Origin: Oscillospiraceae bacterium | GTDB lineage: Bacteria > Bacillota > Clostridia > Oscillospirales > Oscillospiraceae | Length of the DNA stretch: 50,410 nt | Assembly: GCA_902778115.1 (NCBI GenBank) | Contig: CACYWG010000014.1 | Span: 1-50,410, forward strand | Direction of reading: 5' to 3' | Shown here: in pieces, positions 1 through 8,090 of the stretch | Numbering within the stretch: the stretch's first letter is position 1 | How the letters are laid out: each line of letters begins with the position of its first letter | Made by a program: the position numbers and the translations under genes | The notes under the pieces: model-generated | What the model was told of the DNA's origin: nothing | The model's input: only the letters and a program-made list of their open reading frames with translations | The model's database searches: none

Positions 1-1
1 C

Positions 2-382
<381 letters not shown>

Positions 383-406
383 GTCACACAGCATAACAGC
401 ATATGA

Positions 407-442
407 ACACCCCCGGGAGCCTATGCTCCCGGGGGTGTTTTT
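407..442 (+). terminator. Rho-independent terminator of gap
   Basis: A perfect 14-bp stem (407-420 with 425-438), loop CTAT, followed by a T run. It lies 24 bases after the gap stop codon. Confidence 0.93.
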
Positions 443-453
443 GCGTTTGGGAC

Positions 454-530
454 GGGCCGTTCGTGAACGGCCCCTACAACGCTACCGTACGATTTCCGTT
501 CATCCCGTAGGGGCGATTCACGAATCGCCC
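454..530. repeat. Inverted pair of GTAGGGGC hairpin repeats
   Basis: Two short palindromic units face each other. One is GGGCCGTTCGTGAACGGCCC at 454-473 followed by CCTAC; the other is GTAGGGGC followed by GATTCACGAATCGCCC at 507-530. Each folds as a 9-bp stem with a tiny loop. Close relatives lie at 1703-1728 and 18340-18408, so this is a dispersed intergenic family. Confidence 0.75.
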
Positions 531-577
531 TTTTGCTGCGATACCACACCTGCGGCAAAGAAAACAGGCGTCCTCGC

Positions 578-617
578 ACATCTTTAAACATCTCGGAACA
601 TCTTTGAACATCTATGA
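578..617. repeat. Four 10-bp tandem repeats (ACATCTTTGA)
   Basis: Four consecutive 10-base units, ACATCTTTAA, ACATCTCGGA, ACATCTTTGA and ACATCTATGA, spaced exactly one helical turn apart. They sit at the edge of the AT-rich island. The function is unknown. Confidence 0.7.
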
Positions 618-877
618 AGATGATGGAGAGAAAACACACATCTCTCCAACGTCATTTTAGCTTTTCAAGAGGAAAAGCAATTGTTTTCTATGACTTATTA
701 TGATAAACTAAAATAAAATACATCCCTCTTATATTTCCATCCAAGGGCCTATCAAAACAATGTATCATGGTGGCAGTTCAACTTGCCATTTTCAGAGCAA
801 TTGTTGCGGTGAATAAAAAGGACGCAATGTTATGAGATCGGGCTAAATATATTTACAAGATATAAAGAGGTAAGATA
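618..877. other. AT-rich non-coding region before the lipoprotein gene
   Basis: No convincing gene. Composition drops sharply to AT-rich from about 650. There is a small inverted repeat (TGGCA GTTCAACT TGCCA) near 771-788. An SD-like AGAGG lies just before 878. No clear sigma-A promoter could be assigned. Confidence 0.5.
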
Positions 878-1549
878 ATGAAAAAACTTAGTGTGATTTT
901 TTTTGTCTTCATTATTCTCCTTTTATTGTGCGGATGCGCATCGAGGGAAGCCAGAGAATTTGATAAGCAGGTCGAGGCGGTTTTGAGCCTTCCAAGTGTG
1001 TCAGATAAGGATATAGCGTTTTTAATCAACACATACGATGCGTTGTCGCCGAAAGATAAAACGCAAGTAAAAAACTATGTGCAATACCAAAGAATAATTG
1101 GTGATTATTTAGCAACGCGTGAAACTTCGCCAGCAGTGCAAAGTAGTAATAGTAATCAAAGCGCCAGTGTTCAAAGAATAGATGAAGAGATTTATAATGA
1201 AAATGGAATAATAATCACAATACTCAGTGTTAAGCAGAATGCCAATAACGATTACACCATTAAAATTGAAGTAAAAAATAATACAGCCGAGGAGCTACAT
1301 GGCGGACATATTATTGCCGACTTAGCGTGGATTAATGATACGAATATAAGAGTTCGTTGGAGTGGCCCTTCTTCTATACCTTCGAATAAAACGGTAACAT
1401 TTGACCATGATCTTGTTCCAGAGGAATTTACCGAAGCAGGAATAAATTCCGATATTATGAAGTTTGAATTCCAAATAAAATTATGGGACAAAAACATGAA
1501 AGAACTCGAGACTGTAACGGGATCAATTGACGGAAAGTATTTCAATTAA
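878..1549 (+). CDS. AT-rich predicted lipoprotein of unknown function
   Basis: A 223-residue protein whose function I do not recognise. Residues 1-20 form a signal peptide with lipobox LLCGC (Cys20), so it should be lipid-anchored outside the membrane. Residues about 35-70 contain INTYDALSPKDKTQVKNY, which resembles the helical 'ALT/AQK' repeat of Gram-positive surface proteins. A Ser/Asn/Gln-rich linker follows (about 85-107). The C-terminal half (ENGIIITILSVKQ, IKIEVKNNT) looks like an all-beta DUF4352-type domain. It stands alone, with SD AGAGG before the ATG. Base composition and codon use are far more AT-rich than in neighbouring genes, which suggests recent transfer. The fold assignments are inference. 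Confidence 0.8.
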   Translation: MKKLSVIFFVFIILLLLCGCASREAREFDKQVEAVLSLPSVSDKDIAFLINTYDALSPKDKTQVKNYVQYQRIIGDYLATRETSPAVQSSNSNQSASVQRIDEEIYNENGIIITILSVKQNANNDYTIKIEVKNNTAEELHGGHIIADLAWINDTNIRVRWSGPSSIPSNKTVTFDHDLVPEEFTEAGINSDIMKFEFQIKLWDKNMKELETVTGSIDGKYFN

Positions 1550-1702
1550 AAACAGTATTTGTCCTCAATAATTGAAAAAGTAATAATTGGAGCGAATAAC
1601 ACAAATAGCAGGGCGCACATCACGCCCTTCTATTTTTATCCCTCTAAAAGTCCAATATATTTTATACGCTGTGGTTCTGCTAATCCCACACAGCCTTGCC
1701 GG

Positions 1703-1728
1703 CGGGCTGCCGAGGGCGTCGGCCCCTA
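1703..1728 (-). repeat. GTAGGGGCCGACGCCCTCGG repeat, inverted copy
   Basis: The reverse complement matches the copy at 18340-18366 over 26 bases with one difference. It is part of the GTAGGGGC family also seen at 454-530. Confidence 0.75.
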
Positions 1729-1760
1729 CAGCCTGGTTATAGAAATCAATATCAACTCAT

Positions 1761-1795
1761 GCGCCCCGGCTTGCCAACCGGGGCGCCTCTTCTTT
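1761..1795 (+). terminator. Hairpin followed by T-rich sequence
   Basis: A 9-bp GC stem, GCGCCCCGG (1761-1769) with CCGGGGCGC (1778-1786), an 8-base loop, then CTCTTCTTTA. It is terminator-like, though the T tract is interrupted. Confidence 0.5.
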
Positions 1796-1832
1796 ACGCG
1801 TTGCGCCCCTCAAGGGGAAGGCTTAACGCCTA

Positions 1833-1867
1833 ACTCCGCACTCCTCACTCCCAACTCCTAACTTCTC
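1833..1867. repeat. Five tandem heptamers of type ACTCCNN
   Basis: ACTCCGC, ACTCCTC, ACTCCCA, ACTCCTA and ACTTCTC follow one another without gaps. A similar heptamer tract of the form AGTNCTT lies at 16189-16223. Confidence 0.75.
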
Positions 1868-1928
1868 ACTTGTCCCTCCCGTTCTATCCGCCCCCTTGTC
1901 CGCATATAGTGATCACGGGGGTGAGCGG

Positions 1929-2237
1929 ATGGAAGGGAAGGACAGGACGCAGGCCGCGCCGACGGCGCTGCCGCCGATGCCGCAGGCAAAGCACGGCGTG
2001 CGGATGGAAAACCGCACGAAGCTCGCGATCGACGGGGTGCAGGACGTGGCGGGCTTCGACGAGAGCATGGTGGTGCTGACGACCGCGCTGGGCGATCTGA
2101 CCGTGCGCGGCGAGGGGCTGCACATCGAAAAGATCGACCTGGACGCCGGGCTGCTGGAACTGCACGGCAAGCTGACCGAGCTGAGCTACGACGAGCCGGC
2201 GGCGGGCGGCGGCTGGTGGTCGCGGCTCTTCGGCTGA
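1929..2237 (+). CDS. yabP: Sporulation protein YabP
   Basis: Small sporulation protein of the YabP/YqfC family, needed for spore formation in Bacillus and produced in the mother cell. The 102-residue product has the family core ENRTKLAIDGVQDVAGFDE, then MVVLTTALGDLTVRGEGLHI and LDLDAGLLELHGKLTELSY-like sequence, and a basic or aromatic C-terminus. I chose the ATG at 1929 because GGGGGTGAG lies just upstream; the longer frame from 1896 has no ribosome-binding site. yabQ starts 3 bases after the stop, so the two are translationally coupled, as in other endospore formers. Confidence 0.9.
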   Translation: MEGKDRTQAAPTALPPMPQAKHGVRMENRTKLAIDGVQDVAGFDESMVVLTTALGDLTVRGEGLHIEKIDLDAGLLELHGKLTELSYDEPAAGGGWWSRLFG

Positions 2238-2240
2238 GCG

Positions 2241-2621
2241 ATGCATATTGATCCGCTGCGGCAGGGCCTCGCCCTGCTGGCGGCCGCGTGCCTCGGGCTC
2301 GGGGCGGGACTGCTGTACGATCTGCTGCGCCCGCCCCGCTGGCGGCTTCGCGCCGCGGCGGCCTTCGCGCTGGACGCGATCTACTGCCTGCTGCTCGGCG
2401 CGGCGCTGTTTCTGTTCGCCATGTCCTTCGGCGAAGGGCGGCTCGGGATCGGCGCGCTGGCCGCTGCCTGGACGGGCTTTCTGGTCTACCACCGGACGCT
2501 GAGCTCGCTGCTGCTTCCGCTCTTTTCCAAAGTATTCCAATATTTGGATGGAACAAGGGAAAAACTCAAAAATTATTTAATAAAAATTCAGTTTTTTGCA
2601 AAAAAGTACTTTAAAAATTGA
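2241..2621 (+). CDS. yabQ: Spore cortex protein YabQ
   Basis: A 126-residue membrane protein of the YabQ family, needed for spore cortex formation in Bacillus. The N-terminal half has hydrophobic segments (about 8-30, 38-60 and 66-85) around the family pattern GLGAGLLYDLLRPP. The C-terminus is basic and AT-rich (KLKNYLIKIQFFAKKYFKN), unlike the very GC-rich first 90 codons. It follows yabP directly and precedes the divIC-type gene, the standard yabP-yabQ-divIC-yabR order. Confidence 0.88.
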   Translation: MHIDPLRQGLALLAAACLGLGAGLLYDLLRPPRWRLRAAAAFALDAIYCLLLGAALFLFAMSFGEGRLGIGALAAAWTGFLVYHRTLSSLLLPLFSKVFQYLDGTREKLKNYLIKIQFFAKKYFKN

Positions 2622-2650
2622 AAAGTTTGTTTTATAGTTAGGAGGTAATT

Positions 2651-2929
2651 TTGTTCGTTAAAGAGCGAAACAGAGAGACCTTTCTTCGCCTGCTGGTGGT
2701 GAGTCTGCTGCTGGATATGCTGATCAGCTTCGGCGCGGCCCGCTTCCGGCTGAACACGGCGCGGGCGGAGGAACAGGCGCTGAGCACAGCCTGCGCTGCG
2801 CTGCGGGAGGAAAACGACGGCCTGCGGCAGCAGCTGGCCGCCTCCCGGGAGGCGGAGGGTCTGGAGGACATGGCCAGAGATCGCCTCGGACTGGTGATGC
2901 CTGGCGAAAAGGTATTTTATTTCAGATAG
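2651..2929 (+). CDS. divIC: Septum formation initiator, DivIC/FtsB family
   Basis: A bitopic division protein that, in this family, bridges FtsL and FtsQ/DivIB at the septum. Product of 92 residues: short cytoplasmic N-terminus, one membrane helix (about 11-29), a coiled coil (about 35-70, with EEQALSTACAALREENDGLRQ), and the hallmark C-terminus MARDRLGLVMPGEKVFYF. The start is TTG at 2651, supported by the near-perfect SD GGAGGT 5 bases upstream; the next in-frame ATG would remove the membrane helix. Its position after yabQ and before the S1 protein matches the Bacillus locus. Confidence 0.88.
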   Translation: MFVKERNRETFLRLLVVSLLLDMLISFGAARFRLNTARAEEQALSTACAALREENDGLRQQLAASREAEGLEDMARDRLGLVMPGEKVFYFR

Positions 2930-2946
2930 AGTAGAGAGGTTCGGAC

Positions 2947-3393
2947 ATGGAACTGGAAGTTGGCTCCATTGTGGAAGGAAAGATCAGCGGGATCACCAAG
3001 TTCGGCGCCTTCGTGGCGCTGCCGGAAGGGAAGAGCGGCCTGGTACATATCTCCGAGGTGGCAAACGCCTTCGTCGCCGATGTGAGCGAGCATGTGCAGA
3101 TGGGCCAGACCGTCAAGGTCAAGGTCCTCAGCATCAGCCCGGAGGGGAAGATCAACCTTTCCATCAAGCGGGCGGTCGAAAATCGGCCGGCCGAGCGGGC
3201 GCCTGCCTCCCGCCATGCGCCCGCGCCCCGAAAGGAAGCGCCGCCGACTTATCCCCAGCCCTTTGCCGCCGCGCCTGCTTCCGTCGACCAGACCTTTGAG
3301 GATCGGCTGAAGAAGTTCATGCAGGAGTCGGACAGCCGCATCGCCGATAACCGCATCTATGCCGAGCACCGCAGCCGCGGCCGCCGCCGCTGA
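2947..3393 (+). CDS. S1 RNA-binding domain protein (YabR-like)
   Basis: A 148-residue protein with one S1 OB-fold domain at residues 1-75 (VGSIVEGKISGITKFGAFV, GLVHISEVA, GQTVKVKVLSISPEGKINLS). It matches the YabR/general stress protein 13 family, which binds RNA or ribosomes. The rest is a Pro/Ala/Arg-rich tail ending RSRGRRR, probably disordered. It lies 17 bases after divIC and ends the sporulation/division operon at the terminator 3420-3462. The exact role of the family is not settled. Confidence 0.87.
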   Translation: MELEVGSIVEGKISGITKFGAFVALPEGKSGLVHISEVANAFVADVSEHVQMGQTVKVKVLSISPEGKINLSIKRAVENRPAERAPASRHAPAPRKEAPPTYPQPFAAAPASVDQTFEDRLKKFMQESDSRIADNRIYAEHRSRGRRR

Positions 3394-3419
3394 GCGAAGC
3401 TTCCAGTTCAGAATGAAGA

Positions 3420-3462
3420 GCACAGCCGGGAGAGCAGTCCTCTCCCGGCTGTGCTTCGTTTT
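3420..3462 (+). terminator. Terminator after the yabP-S1 operon
   Basis: A 15-bp perfect stem (3420-3434 with 3440-3454), 5-base loop, then TTCGTTTT. Confidence 0.9.
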
Positions 3463-3490
3463 GCCCCGGACCGAAAAGCGAACGAAAAAC

Positions 3491-3519
3491 TTGCACCTTT
3501 GGCGGGAAGGTGGTAAAAT
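3491..3519 (+). promoter_or_regulatory. Sigma-A promoter of rpiB
   Basis: TTGCAC (3491-3496), 17-base spacer, TAAAAT (3514-3519), 35 bases before the rpiB start. Confidence 0.75.
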
Positions 3520-3553
3520 AAACAAAACTATGCGAAAACGGAGGACAAGGACT

Positions 3554-3982
3554 ATGATTGCCATCGGCAGCGACCACGGCGGCTTCGCCCTGAAACAGGA
3601 GATCATGGCGCATCTGAAGGCGCGCGGACTGGAATACAAGGATTACGGCACCTATACGGAGGCCAGCTGCGATTACCCCGTTTATGCCAAGGCGGTGGCC
3701 AAAGCCGTCGCCGCCGGCGAGTGTGAGCGCGGCATCCTGATCTGCGGCACCGGCATCGGCGTTTCCATTACGGCCAACAAGATCCCCGGGATCCGCTGCG
3801 CCCTCTGCGGGGACTGCTTCTCCGCGAAGGCGACCCGCGAGCACAACGACGCCAACATCCTGGCGCTCGGCGCGCGCGTGGTCGGGCCCGGCCTTGCGCT
3901 GCTGATCGTGGATACCTTCCTCGACACGCCCTTTTCCAACGACGAGCGGCATATCCGCCGCATTTCCCTGATCGAGGACTGA
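3554..3982 (+). CDS. rpiB: Ribose-5-phosphate isomerase B
   Basis: Interconverts ribose-5-phosphate and ribulose-5-phosphate in the pentose phosphate pathway. The 142-residue protein fits the RpiB/LacAB family: N-terminal MIAIGSDHGGFALK, then DYPVYAKAVAKAV, the active-site loop ILICGTGIGVSITANKIPGI, and CFSAKATREHNDANILALGARVVG. The start is the ATG at 3554, 8 bases after GGAGG; a longer open frame upstream runs through the previous terminator and is not real. It has its own promoter. Single-gene or first-gene transcript; the next gene starts 52 bases later. Confidence 0.95.
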   Translation: MIAIGSDHGGFALKQEIMAHLKARGLEYKDYGTYTEASCDYPVYAKAVAKAVAAGECERGILICGTGIGVSITANKIPGIRCALCGDCFSAKATREHNDANILALGARVVGPGLALLIVDTFLDTPFSNDERHIRRISLIED

Positions 3983-4034
3983 GACGATCAAAGAACTTTA
4001 TGACAGACCCGTCTGATACCCGGGAGGGATCGAT

Positions 4035-5183
4035 TTGGCAAGAACATCCGAATACTACCGCGGCAAGCGTAAAAAGCGCAACCGCATCCTGATCCCGGCC
4101 GCCATCCTGCTCGGTCTGCTGAGCGTGGTCGTGGTGCTGTTCTACGGGATGCAGAAATACGCCGTCATCACCAAGGACGCCGTGCGCATCGTGCCGCCGA
4201 TCCTGGAGAATACGGTCGTGGACGAGAGCGGCGAGATCGTTGAGCGCCCGCCCCTGGAGACAACGACGGCGGAGATCGTCTACGACGTGCCGGATTATTC
4301 CGAGGTGGAGGCGAGGACCGGCAGCGGGCTGCAGCCGCTGCGCGCGATCTTCGTCAAGGCGGACGACATGTACCCCGAAAAGATTGAGGAGTACGCGGCG
4401 CGACTCAACGTCGGCAACGCCCTGGTGCTGGAGATGAAGCCCCGCAGCGGCGCGCTGAAGTGGGACTCCAAGACCTGGTCGGCGACGGCCTTCAGTTTGG
4501 CGGGCGACCCGCTGTCCGGTGAGATGCAGGCCATCCTGGCCCGGCTCAAGCAGGGCGAGGAAGGCGGGAAGGCGCCCGTTTACCTGGTGGCGCAGATCAG
4601 CATCTGCCGGGACGAGCTGTACGGCTCCCGCAGCACGACGGTGACGCTTCGCAACGACGCCGGCTTCAACTATATGGACGAGGACGGGCTGTGGCTGGAC
4701 GCCTACAGCCTGGAGCTGCGCAACTATACCGTCGGCCTCGTGAAGGAGCTCTACGGTATGGGCTTTGACGAGGTGGTGCTGGCAGACGTTGCGCACCCGG
4801 TGCTGCCGGAGGGCACGACGGTGCAGTACTGCCGCCGGATGTCCACCCCGGCGAGCGCGACGAACGCCGTCTGCGGCTTTGCCCTCAGCGTGGCGGACGA
4901 ACTGAAGGACCGGGAAGGCAAGCTCTCGATCTATGTCGACTCCCAGACCGCGCTGGTGGGGCACGACAGCGAAAACGGCCAGGACGGCATGCTGTTTTTC
5001 AAGCTCTTCGACCGCGTCTACTTCGAGACCGACCGCTACGCCTACAACTTCAACCTTGCCGACCTGCAGGGCAAGCCCATCGTCGGCTCGCTCAGCGAGC
5101 GCTTCGTCCCGGTGGTCTATAACTACCTGCCGGACAACCCGGACAAGATCTCCTGGGTCCTGATCGACACCGAAACACACTAA
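4035..5183 (+). CDS. Membrane-anchored putative glycoside hydrolase (DUF4015/PF13200)
   Basis: A 382-residue protein with a basic N-terminus (YYRGKRKKRNR), one membrane helix (about 19-41) and a large extracellular domain from about 95 on. The outer domain has the look of the DUF4015 putative glycosidases: PLRAIFVKADDMYPEKIEEY, NALVLEMKPRSG, FDEVVLADVAHPVLPEG and a C-terminal strand ending WVLIDTE. This family is a predicted TIM barrel; its substrate is not established. Start TTG at 4035 follows GGGAGGG; a start further in would lose the anchor. It ends at terminator 5192-5228. Confidence 0.75.
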   Translation: MARTSEYYRGKRKKRNRILIPAAILLGLLSVVVVLFYGMQKYAVITKDAVRIVPPILENTVVDESGEIVERPPLETTTAEIVYDVPDYSEVEARTGSGLQPLRAIFVKADDMYPEKIEEYAARLNVGNALVLEMKPRSGALKWDSKTWSATAFSLAGDPLSGEMQAILARLKQGEEGGKAPVYLVAQISICRDELYGSRSTTVTLRNDAGFNYMDEDGLWLDAYSLELRNYTVGLVKELYGMGFDEVVLADVAHPVLPEGTTVQYCRRMSTPASATNAVCGFALSVADELKDREGKLSIYVDSQTALVGHDSENGQDGMLFFKLFDRVYFETDRYAYNFNLADLQGKPIVGSLSERFVPVVYNYLPDNPDKISWVLIDTETH

Positions 5184-5191
5184 ACAACATG

Positions 5192-5228
5192 GATCCCTCC
5201 CATCCTTCGGCCTGGGAGGGATCGTTTT
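5192..5228 (+). terminator. Terminator after the DUF4015 gene
   Basis: GATCCCTCCCA (5192-5202) pairs with TGGGAGGGATC (5213-5223), 10-base loop, then GTTTTG. Confidence 0.8.
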
Positions 5229-5241
5229 GAAAGGAAGGCCC

Positions 5242-6456
5242 ATGAAAAGCGAAAGAGAATACCCGCGCTTTACCGTCACCGCCAAGGGCACGCGCTGGGT
5301 GGAACAGGGACACCCCTGGATCTACGCGGCGGAGATCGTCGAAGAAGCGGACTGCGAAAACGGCGCGCTCGCGGACGCTGTGAGCGAAAAGGGGAAGTAC
5401 CTCGGCACCGGCTTTGTCAGCCGCGACAGCAAGATCCGCCTCCGCCTGGTCTCCCGCAACGCCAACGACCGCTTTGACGCGGCCTTCTGGAAGCGCCGCC
5501 TGCAGTACGCCTGGGACTACCGCAAGACGGTGCTGCGGCCGGAGGACCTGAGCTGCTGCCGCCTCATCTTCGGTGAGGCCGACGGCTTCCCCGGCCTGAC
5601 GGTGGACCGTTTTTCCGATCTCCTCGTCACGCAGACCCTCTCGGTCGGCATCGAGCGGCGCAAGCGGGAGATCTTCCCGCTGCTGCTGGAGCTGCTGGCA
5701 GAGGACGGACAGCAGATCCGAGGGATCTATGAACGCAATGACGTCCCCATCCGCGCGCTGGAGGGCCTGGAGCAGGGCAAGGGCTGGTTCTGCGGCGGCG
5801 GCAGCACGCAGACCGAGATCTGTGAAAACGGCATCACCTATGCCGTGGATGTGGAAAACGGGCAGAAAACCGGCTTTTTCCTCGACCAGAAATACAACCG
5901 CCTGGCCGTGGCGCGGCTCGCGCAGGGCAGGCGCGTGCTCGACTGCTTCACGCATACCGGCTCCTTCGCGCTCAACGCGGCCAGGGGCGGCGCTGCGCAT
6001 GTGACGGCGGTGGACGTGTCCGCTGCGGCGATCGAGCTGGCAAAGGAAAACGCCCGGCGAAACGGGCTCGAAGACCGCATGGACTTTGTGACGGCGGACG
6101 TCTTTGACCTGCTGCCGGCTCTCAAGGCAAAAGGCGGCGCGCCCTATGATTTCATCATCCTCGACCCGCCCGCCTTCACCAAGTCCCGCAAAACCGCCGA
6201 CCGGGCGGAGCGGGGCTATAAGGAGATCAACCTCCGCGCCCTGCAGCTGCTGCCGCGCGGCGGCTACTTCGCCACGGCCTCCTGCAGCCATTTCATGCCC
6301 TCGGAGCGCTTTGTCAGCATGCTCAAATCCGCGGCGCTGGACGCCGGCGTAGAGCTGCGGCAGATCGAGGCGCGCCAGCAGGCGCCGGATCACCCGATCC
6401 TCTGGAACGTGCCGGAGACCGATTATCTGAAGTTTTACATCTTCCAGGTGGTGTGA
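5242..6456 (+). CDS. Class I rRNA large-subunit methyltransferase, RlmI-like
   Basis: A SAM-dependent methyltransferase of the RlmI/YwbD group, which makes 5-methylcytosine in 23S rRNA. Of 404 residues, the N-terminal part is a PUA domain (ARGTRWVEQGHPWIY-like, then KGKYLGTGFVS), followed by an RlmI-type middle domain (FGEADGFPGLTVDRFSD) and a Rossmann methyltransferase with VENGQKTGFFLDQKYNR, VLDCFTHTGSFALNA (SAM loop), VTAVDVS and the catalytic motif FIILDPPAFTKS. The start is ATG 5242 behind AAGGAAGG; the frame also opens at TTG 5227 but that overlaps the terminator. The target base is inferred from family. Confidence 0.9.
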   Translation: MKSEREYPRFTVTAKGTRWVEQGHPWIYAAEIVEEADCENGALADAVSEKGKYLGTGFVSRDSKIRLRLVSRNANDRFDAAFWKRRLQYAWDYRKTVLRPEDLSCCRLIFGEADGFPGLTVDRFSDLLVTQTLSVGIERRKREIFPLLLELLAEDGQQIRGIYERNDVPIRALEGLEQGKGWFCGGGSTQTEICENGITYAVDVENGQKTGFFLDQKYNRLAVARLAQGRRVLDCFTHTGSFALNAARGGAAHVTAVDVSAAAIELAKENARRNGLEDRMDFVTADVFDLLPALKAKGGAPYDFIILDPPAFTKSRKTADRAERGYKEINLRALQLLPRGGYFATASCSHFMPSERFVSMLKSAALDAGVELRQIEARQQAPDHPILWNVPETDYLKFYIFQVV

Positions 6457-6457
6457 G

Positions 6458-6835
6458 ATGACGAGAGAAGAACTGTCCCAATATGCGCGCGACGCCTACG
6501 GCGCCGAGCCGGAATATCTCTGGGCGGAGCTGCCCGCCTATGCGGTGCTGCGCCACAGCCTGGGCGGCAAGTGGTTCGCCCTCGCGGCGCCGATGCCCCG
6601 CAAGACCCTGGGCCTGCCCGGGGAAGGGACCGTGGACGTGGTGGACCTCAAGCTCGACCCGGCGCTGGTGTACATCCTGCGGGAGCAGGAGGGTTATCTG
6701 CCTGCCTACCACATGAACAAAACGCATTGGATCACCGTGCTGCTCGACGGCAGCGTACCGCCGGAGCGTGTGCGAGACCTGCTGGACCAGAGCTTCGAGC
6801 TGACGAAACAGAAGATGAAAAAAGCGAAGCCGTGA
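6458..6835 (+). CDS. MmcQ/YjbR family protein
   Basis: A 125-residue single-domain protein of the MmcQ/YjbR fold (DNA-binding 'CyaY-like' superfamily). Visible family features: N-terminal helix with YARDAYGAEPEYLW, strand RHSLGGKWFALAA, a PGEGTVDVVDLKLDP segment, GYLPAYHMNKTHWITVLLDG and the C-terminal LLDQSFELTK. The molecular function is not known for most members. It starts one base after the methyltransferase stop, so the two are co-translated. The stop codon lies inside the stem of the bidirectional terminator. Confidence 0.88.
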   Translation: MTREELSQYARDAYGAEPEYLWAELPAYAVLRHSLGGKWFALAAPMPRKTLGLPGEGTVDVVDLKLDPALVYILREQEGYLPAYHMNKTHWITVLLDGSVPPERVRDLLDQSFELTKQKMKKAKP

Positions 6836-6856
6836 TATGTTCACGGCTTCGCTTTT
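6820..6856. terminator. Bidirectional terminator between convergent genes
   Basis: A 16-bp perfect stem (6820-6835 with 6841-6856) with A/T flanks on both sides; serves the yjbR-like gene (+) and the M50-like gene (-). Confidence 0.92.
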
Positions 6857-6860
6857 GCGT

Positions 6861-7976
6861 TTATCCGGCGGCCTTTTCCTCCGCCAGCGCGATCAGCTCA
6901 CGCTCGCTTTCGATATCCGTCGGGTAGGGGTAGCTGCGGGCAACTTTATCGAAAGACGCGCGCAGCTTCTCTGCAGCCGACGCGTCTTGATCGCGCAGCA
7001 GCGCCAGTGCGAGGAGCGTGCGCAGCACCGAGGGATAGCTTTTCATCGACTTCATGAATTTCGCCTGCTGCTTCGTCATCAGGGCAGCAAGCGTTTCCTC
7101 CCGGCCCTCGCCGAGCAGCTCGCAGAAGATCCGGTCGCAGCTGAGGAGCCCGCGATAGATCCCCGCCAGATCCTCCTGCGCGAGGAGCCGGTCCTGCAGC
7201 GCGGCCGCCTCCTCAAAACGCTGCGCGTCCATCAGGCGTGAAGCGCGGTTGACGGGCACGGCGGCGAGGATGCTGTTTTCCGGCGTCTCATCGCCGGGCA
7301 CGGAGAACCAGTCCTCCGGCATATCGCGCAGACGCACACCGGCCGCCTGCTGCGCATTCACCTTCATCTGCAGCCAGAAGGCGCGGCGCGCCGCCGGGCT
7401 TCTTCGGATGGAGAGGATGTTGCGCCCGTCGTTGTCCACCGGTCCGACGCGCAGCGGCAGGCCGTTGAGCAGCGCGAAGGCAAGGCCGATCAGCGCGCCC
7501 ATCAGCAGAAAAATCTTCGCAGTCGGCGCCGCAATCAGCGACAGCAGCCAGAAGAGCGCGGCGGAGATCAGATTCATCAGCACGCCGCCCAGATTATAGA
7601 GCACATAGGGGCAATCCTCGCGCCAGTCCGGCGGCACCATCAGGCACTGGCCGCCCGTTCCGGCGAGGTTCAGGCGCTTGAAGCGCAGTCTGCCGTCCTG
7701 CTTGATCCACATCAGACTGTAAAAGCGGTAAGACGAAAAGCGGTAGCCCGTCAGCAGACCGAAGAGCAGATGCCCTGCCTCATGGATCGCGATCTGCAGG
7801 GTCATGGCGAGATACACACTGCCGAGCAGCAGCGCCATCGTCAGCAGAAAAGAATCCGGCAAGGTCTCCCCGTAGCGGAGGAAAAGCCCGCCGCACAGCG
7901 CCCCAATCAGCAGATAGATCAGCATGCCGACGAACTGTCCGACGTTCGACGCAAGTTTTCCTTTTTTCTTTTTCAT
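6861..7976 (-). CDS. Predicted M50-like membrane zinc metalloprotease
   Basis: A 371-residue integral membrane protein. It has HEAGH within the second or third membrane helix (LQIAIHEAGHLLFGLLTGY), the HExxH zinc motif typical of M50/site-2-type proteases. Further helices follow (about 133-180), with NGLPLRVGPVDNDGRNI after them, where an Asp could be the third zinc ligand. The last about 170 residues look soluble, helical and repeat-like (SRLMDAQRFEEAAALQDRLL), possibly TPR-like. I took ATG 7976 because CTTGGAGG precedes it; a longer frame to 8003 lacks an SD. The substrate is unknown. It is a single gene with its own promoter. Confidence 0.72.
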   Translation of the reverse strand: MKKKKGKLASNVGQFVGMLIYLLIGALCGGLFLRYGETLPDSFLLTMALLLGSVYLAMTLQIAIHEAGHLLFGLLTGYRFSSYRFYSLMWIKQDGRLRFKRLNLAGTGGQCLMVPPDWREDCPYVLYNLGGVLMNLISAALFWLLSLIAAPTAKIFLLMGALIGLAFALLNGLPLRVGPVDNDGRNILSIRRSPAARRAFWLQMKVNAQQAAGVRLRDMPEDWFSVPGDETPENSILAAVPVNRASRLMDAQRFEEAAALQDRLLAQEDLAGIYRGLLSCDRIFCELLGEGREETLAALMTKQQAKFMKSMKSYPSVLRTLLALALLRDQDASAAEKLRASFDKVARSYPYPTDIESERELIALAEEKAAG

Positions 7977-8011
7977 CCCAGCCTCCAAGCGCAAAAGAAT
8001 CAACGTCCCCG

Positions 8012-8040
8012 ATTATACACGGCAGAAATTGCTCTGACAA
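8012..8040 (-). promoter_or_regulatory. Sigma-A promoter of the M50-like gene
   Basis: On the minus strand: TTGTCA (8040-8035), 17-base spacer, TATAAT (8017-8012). Confidence 0.75.
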
Positions 8041-8052
8041 GAGGAAAAGCTC

Positions 8053-8080
8053 TTGACATCTGCGGCCAAATGTGTATACT
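8053..8080 (+). promoter_or_regulatory. Sigma-A promoter of the metal module
   Basis: TTGACA (8053-8058), 16-base spacer, TATACT (8075-8080). The operator-like palindrome starts 10 bases downstream. Confidence 0.78.
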
Positions 8081-8090
8081 GAAATTGAAC

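Larger units (their letters stand above)
1550..1928. other. Intergenic region with repeats and hairpins, no gene
   Basis: No credible gene. It contains a short hairpin GGGCG/CGCCC (1611-1627) followed by T-rich sequence that may end the lipoprotein transcript, a GTAGGGGC-family repeat (1703-1728), a strong hairpin (1761-1786), a GCGCCCCTCAAGGGGAAGGC unit (1803-1822) shared with the element at 10934-10953, and five heptamers (1833-1867). CATATAGT at 1903-1910 loosely resembles a sigma-E -10 element, but lies very close to the yabP SD. Confidence 0.6.

Noticed and set aside
421..639. A 72-codon frame on the minus strand after gap
   Set aside because: It crosses the gap terminator, the hairpin repeats and the 10-bp repeats, and has no SD.
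1858..2556. A 232-codon Arg/Pro/Ala-rich frame on the minus strand
   Set aside because: It covers yabP and yabQ in antisense; both real genes have SD sequences and family motifs.
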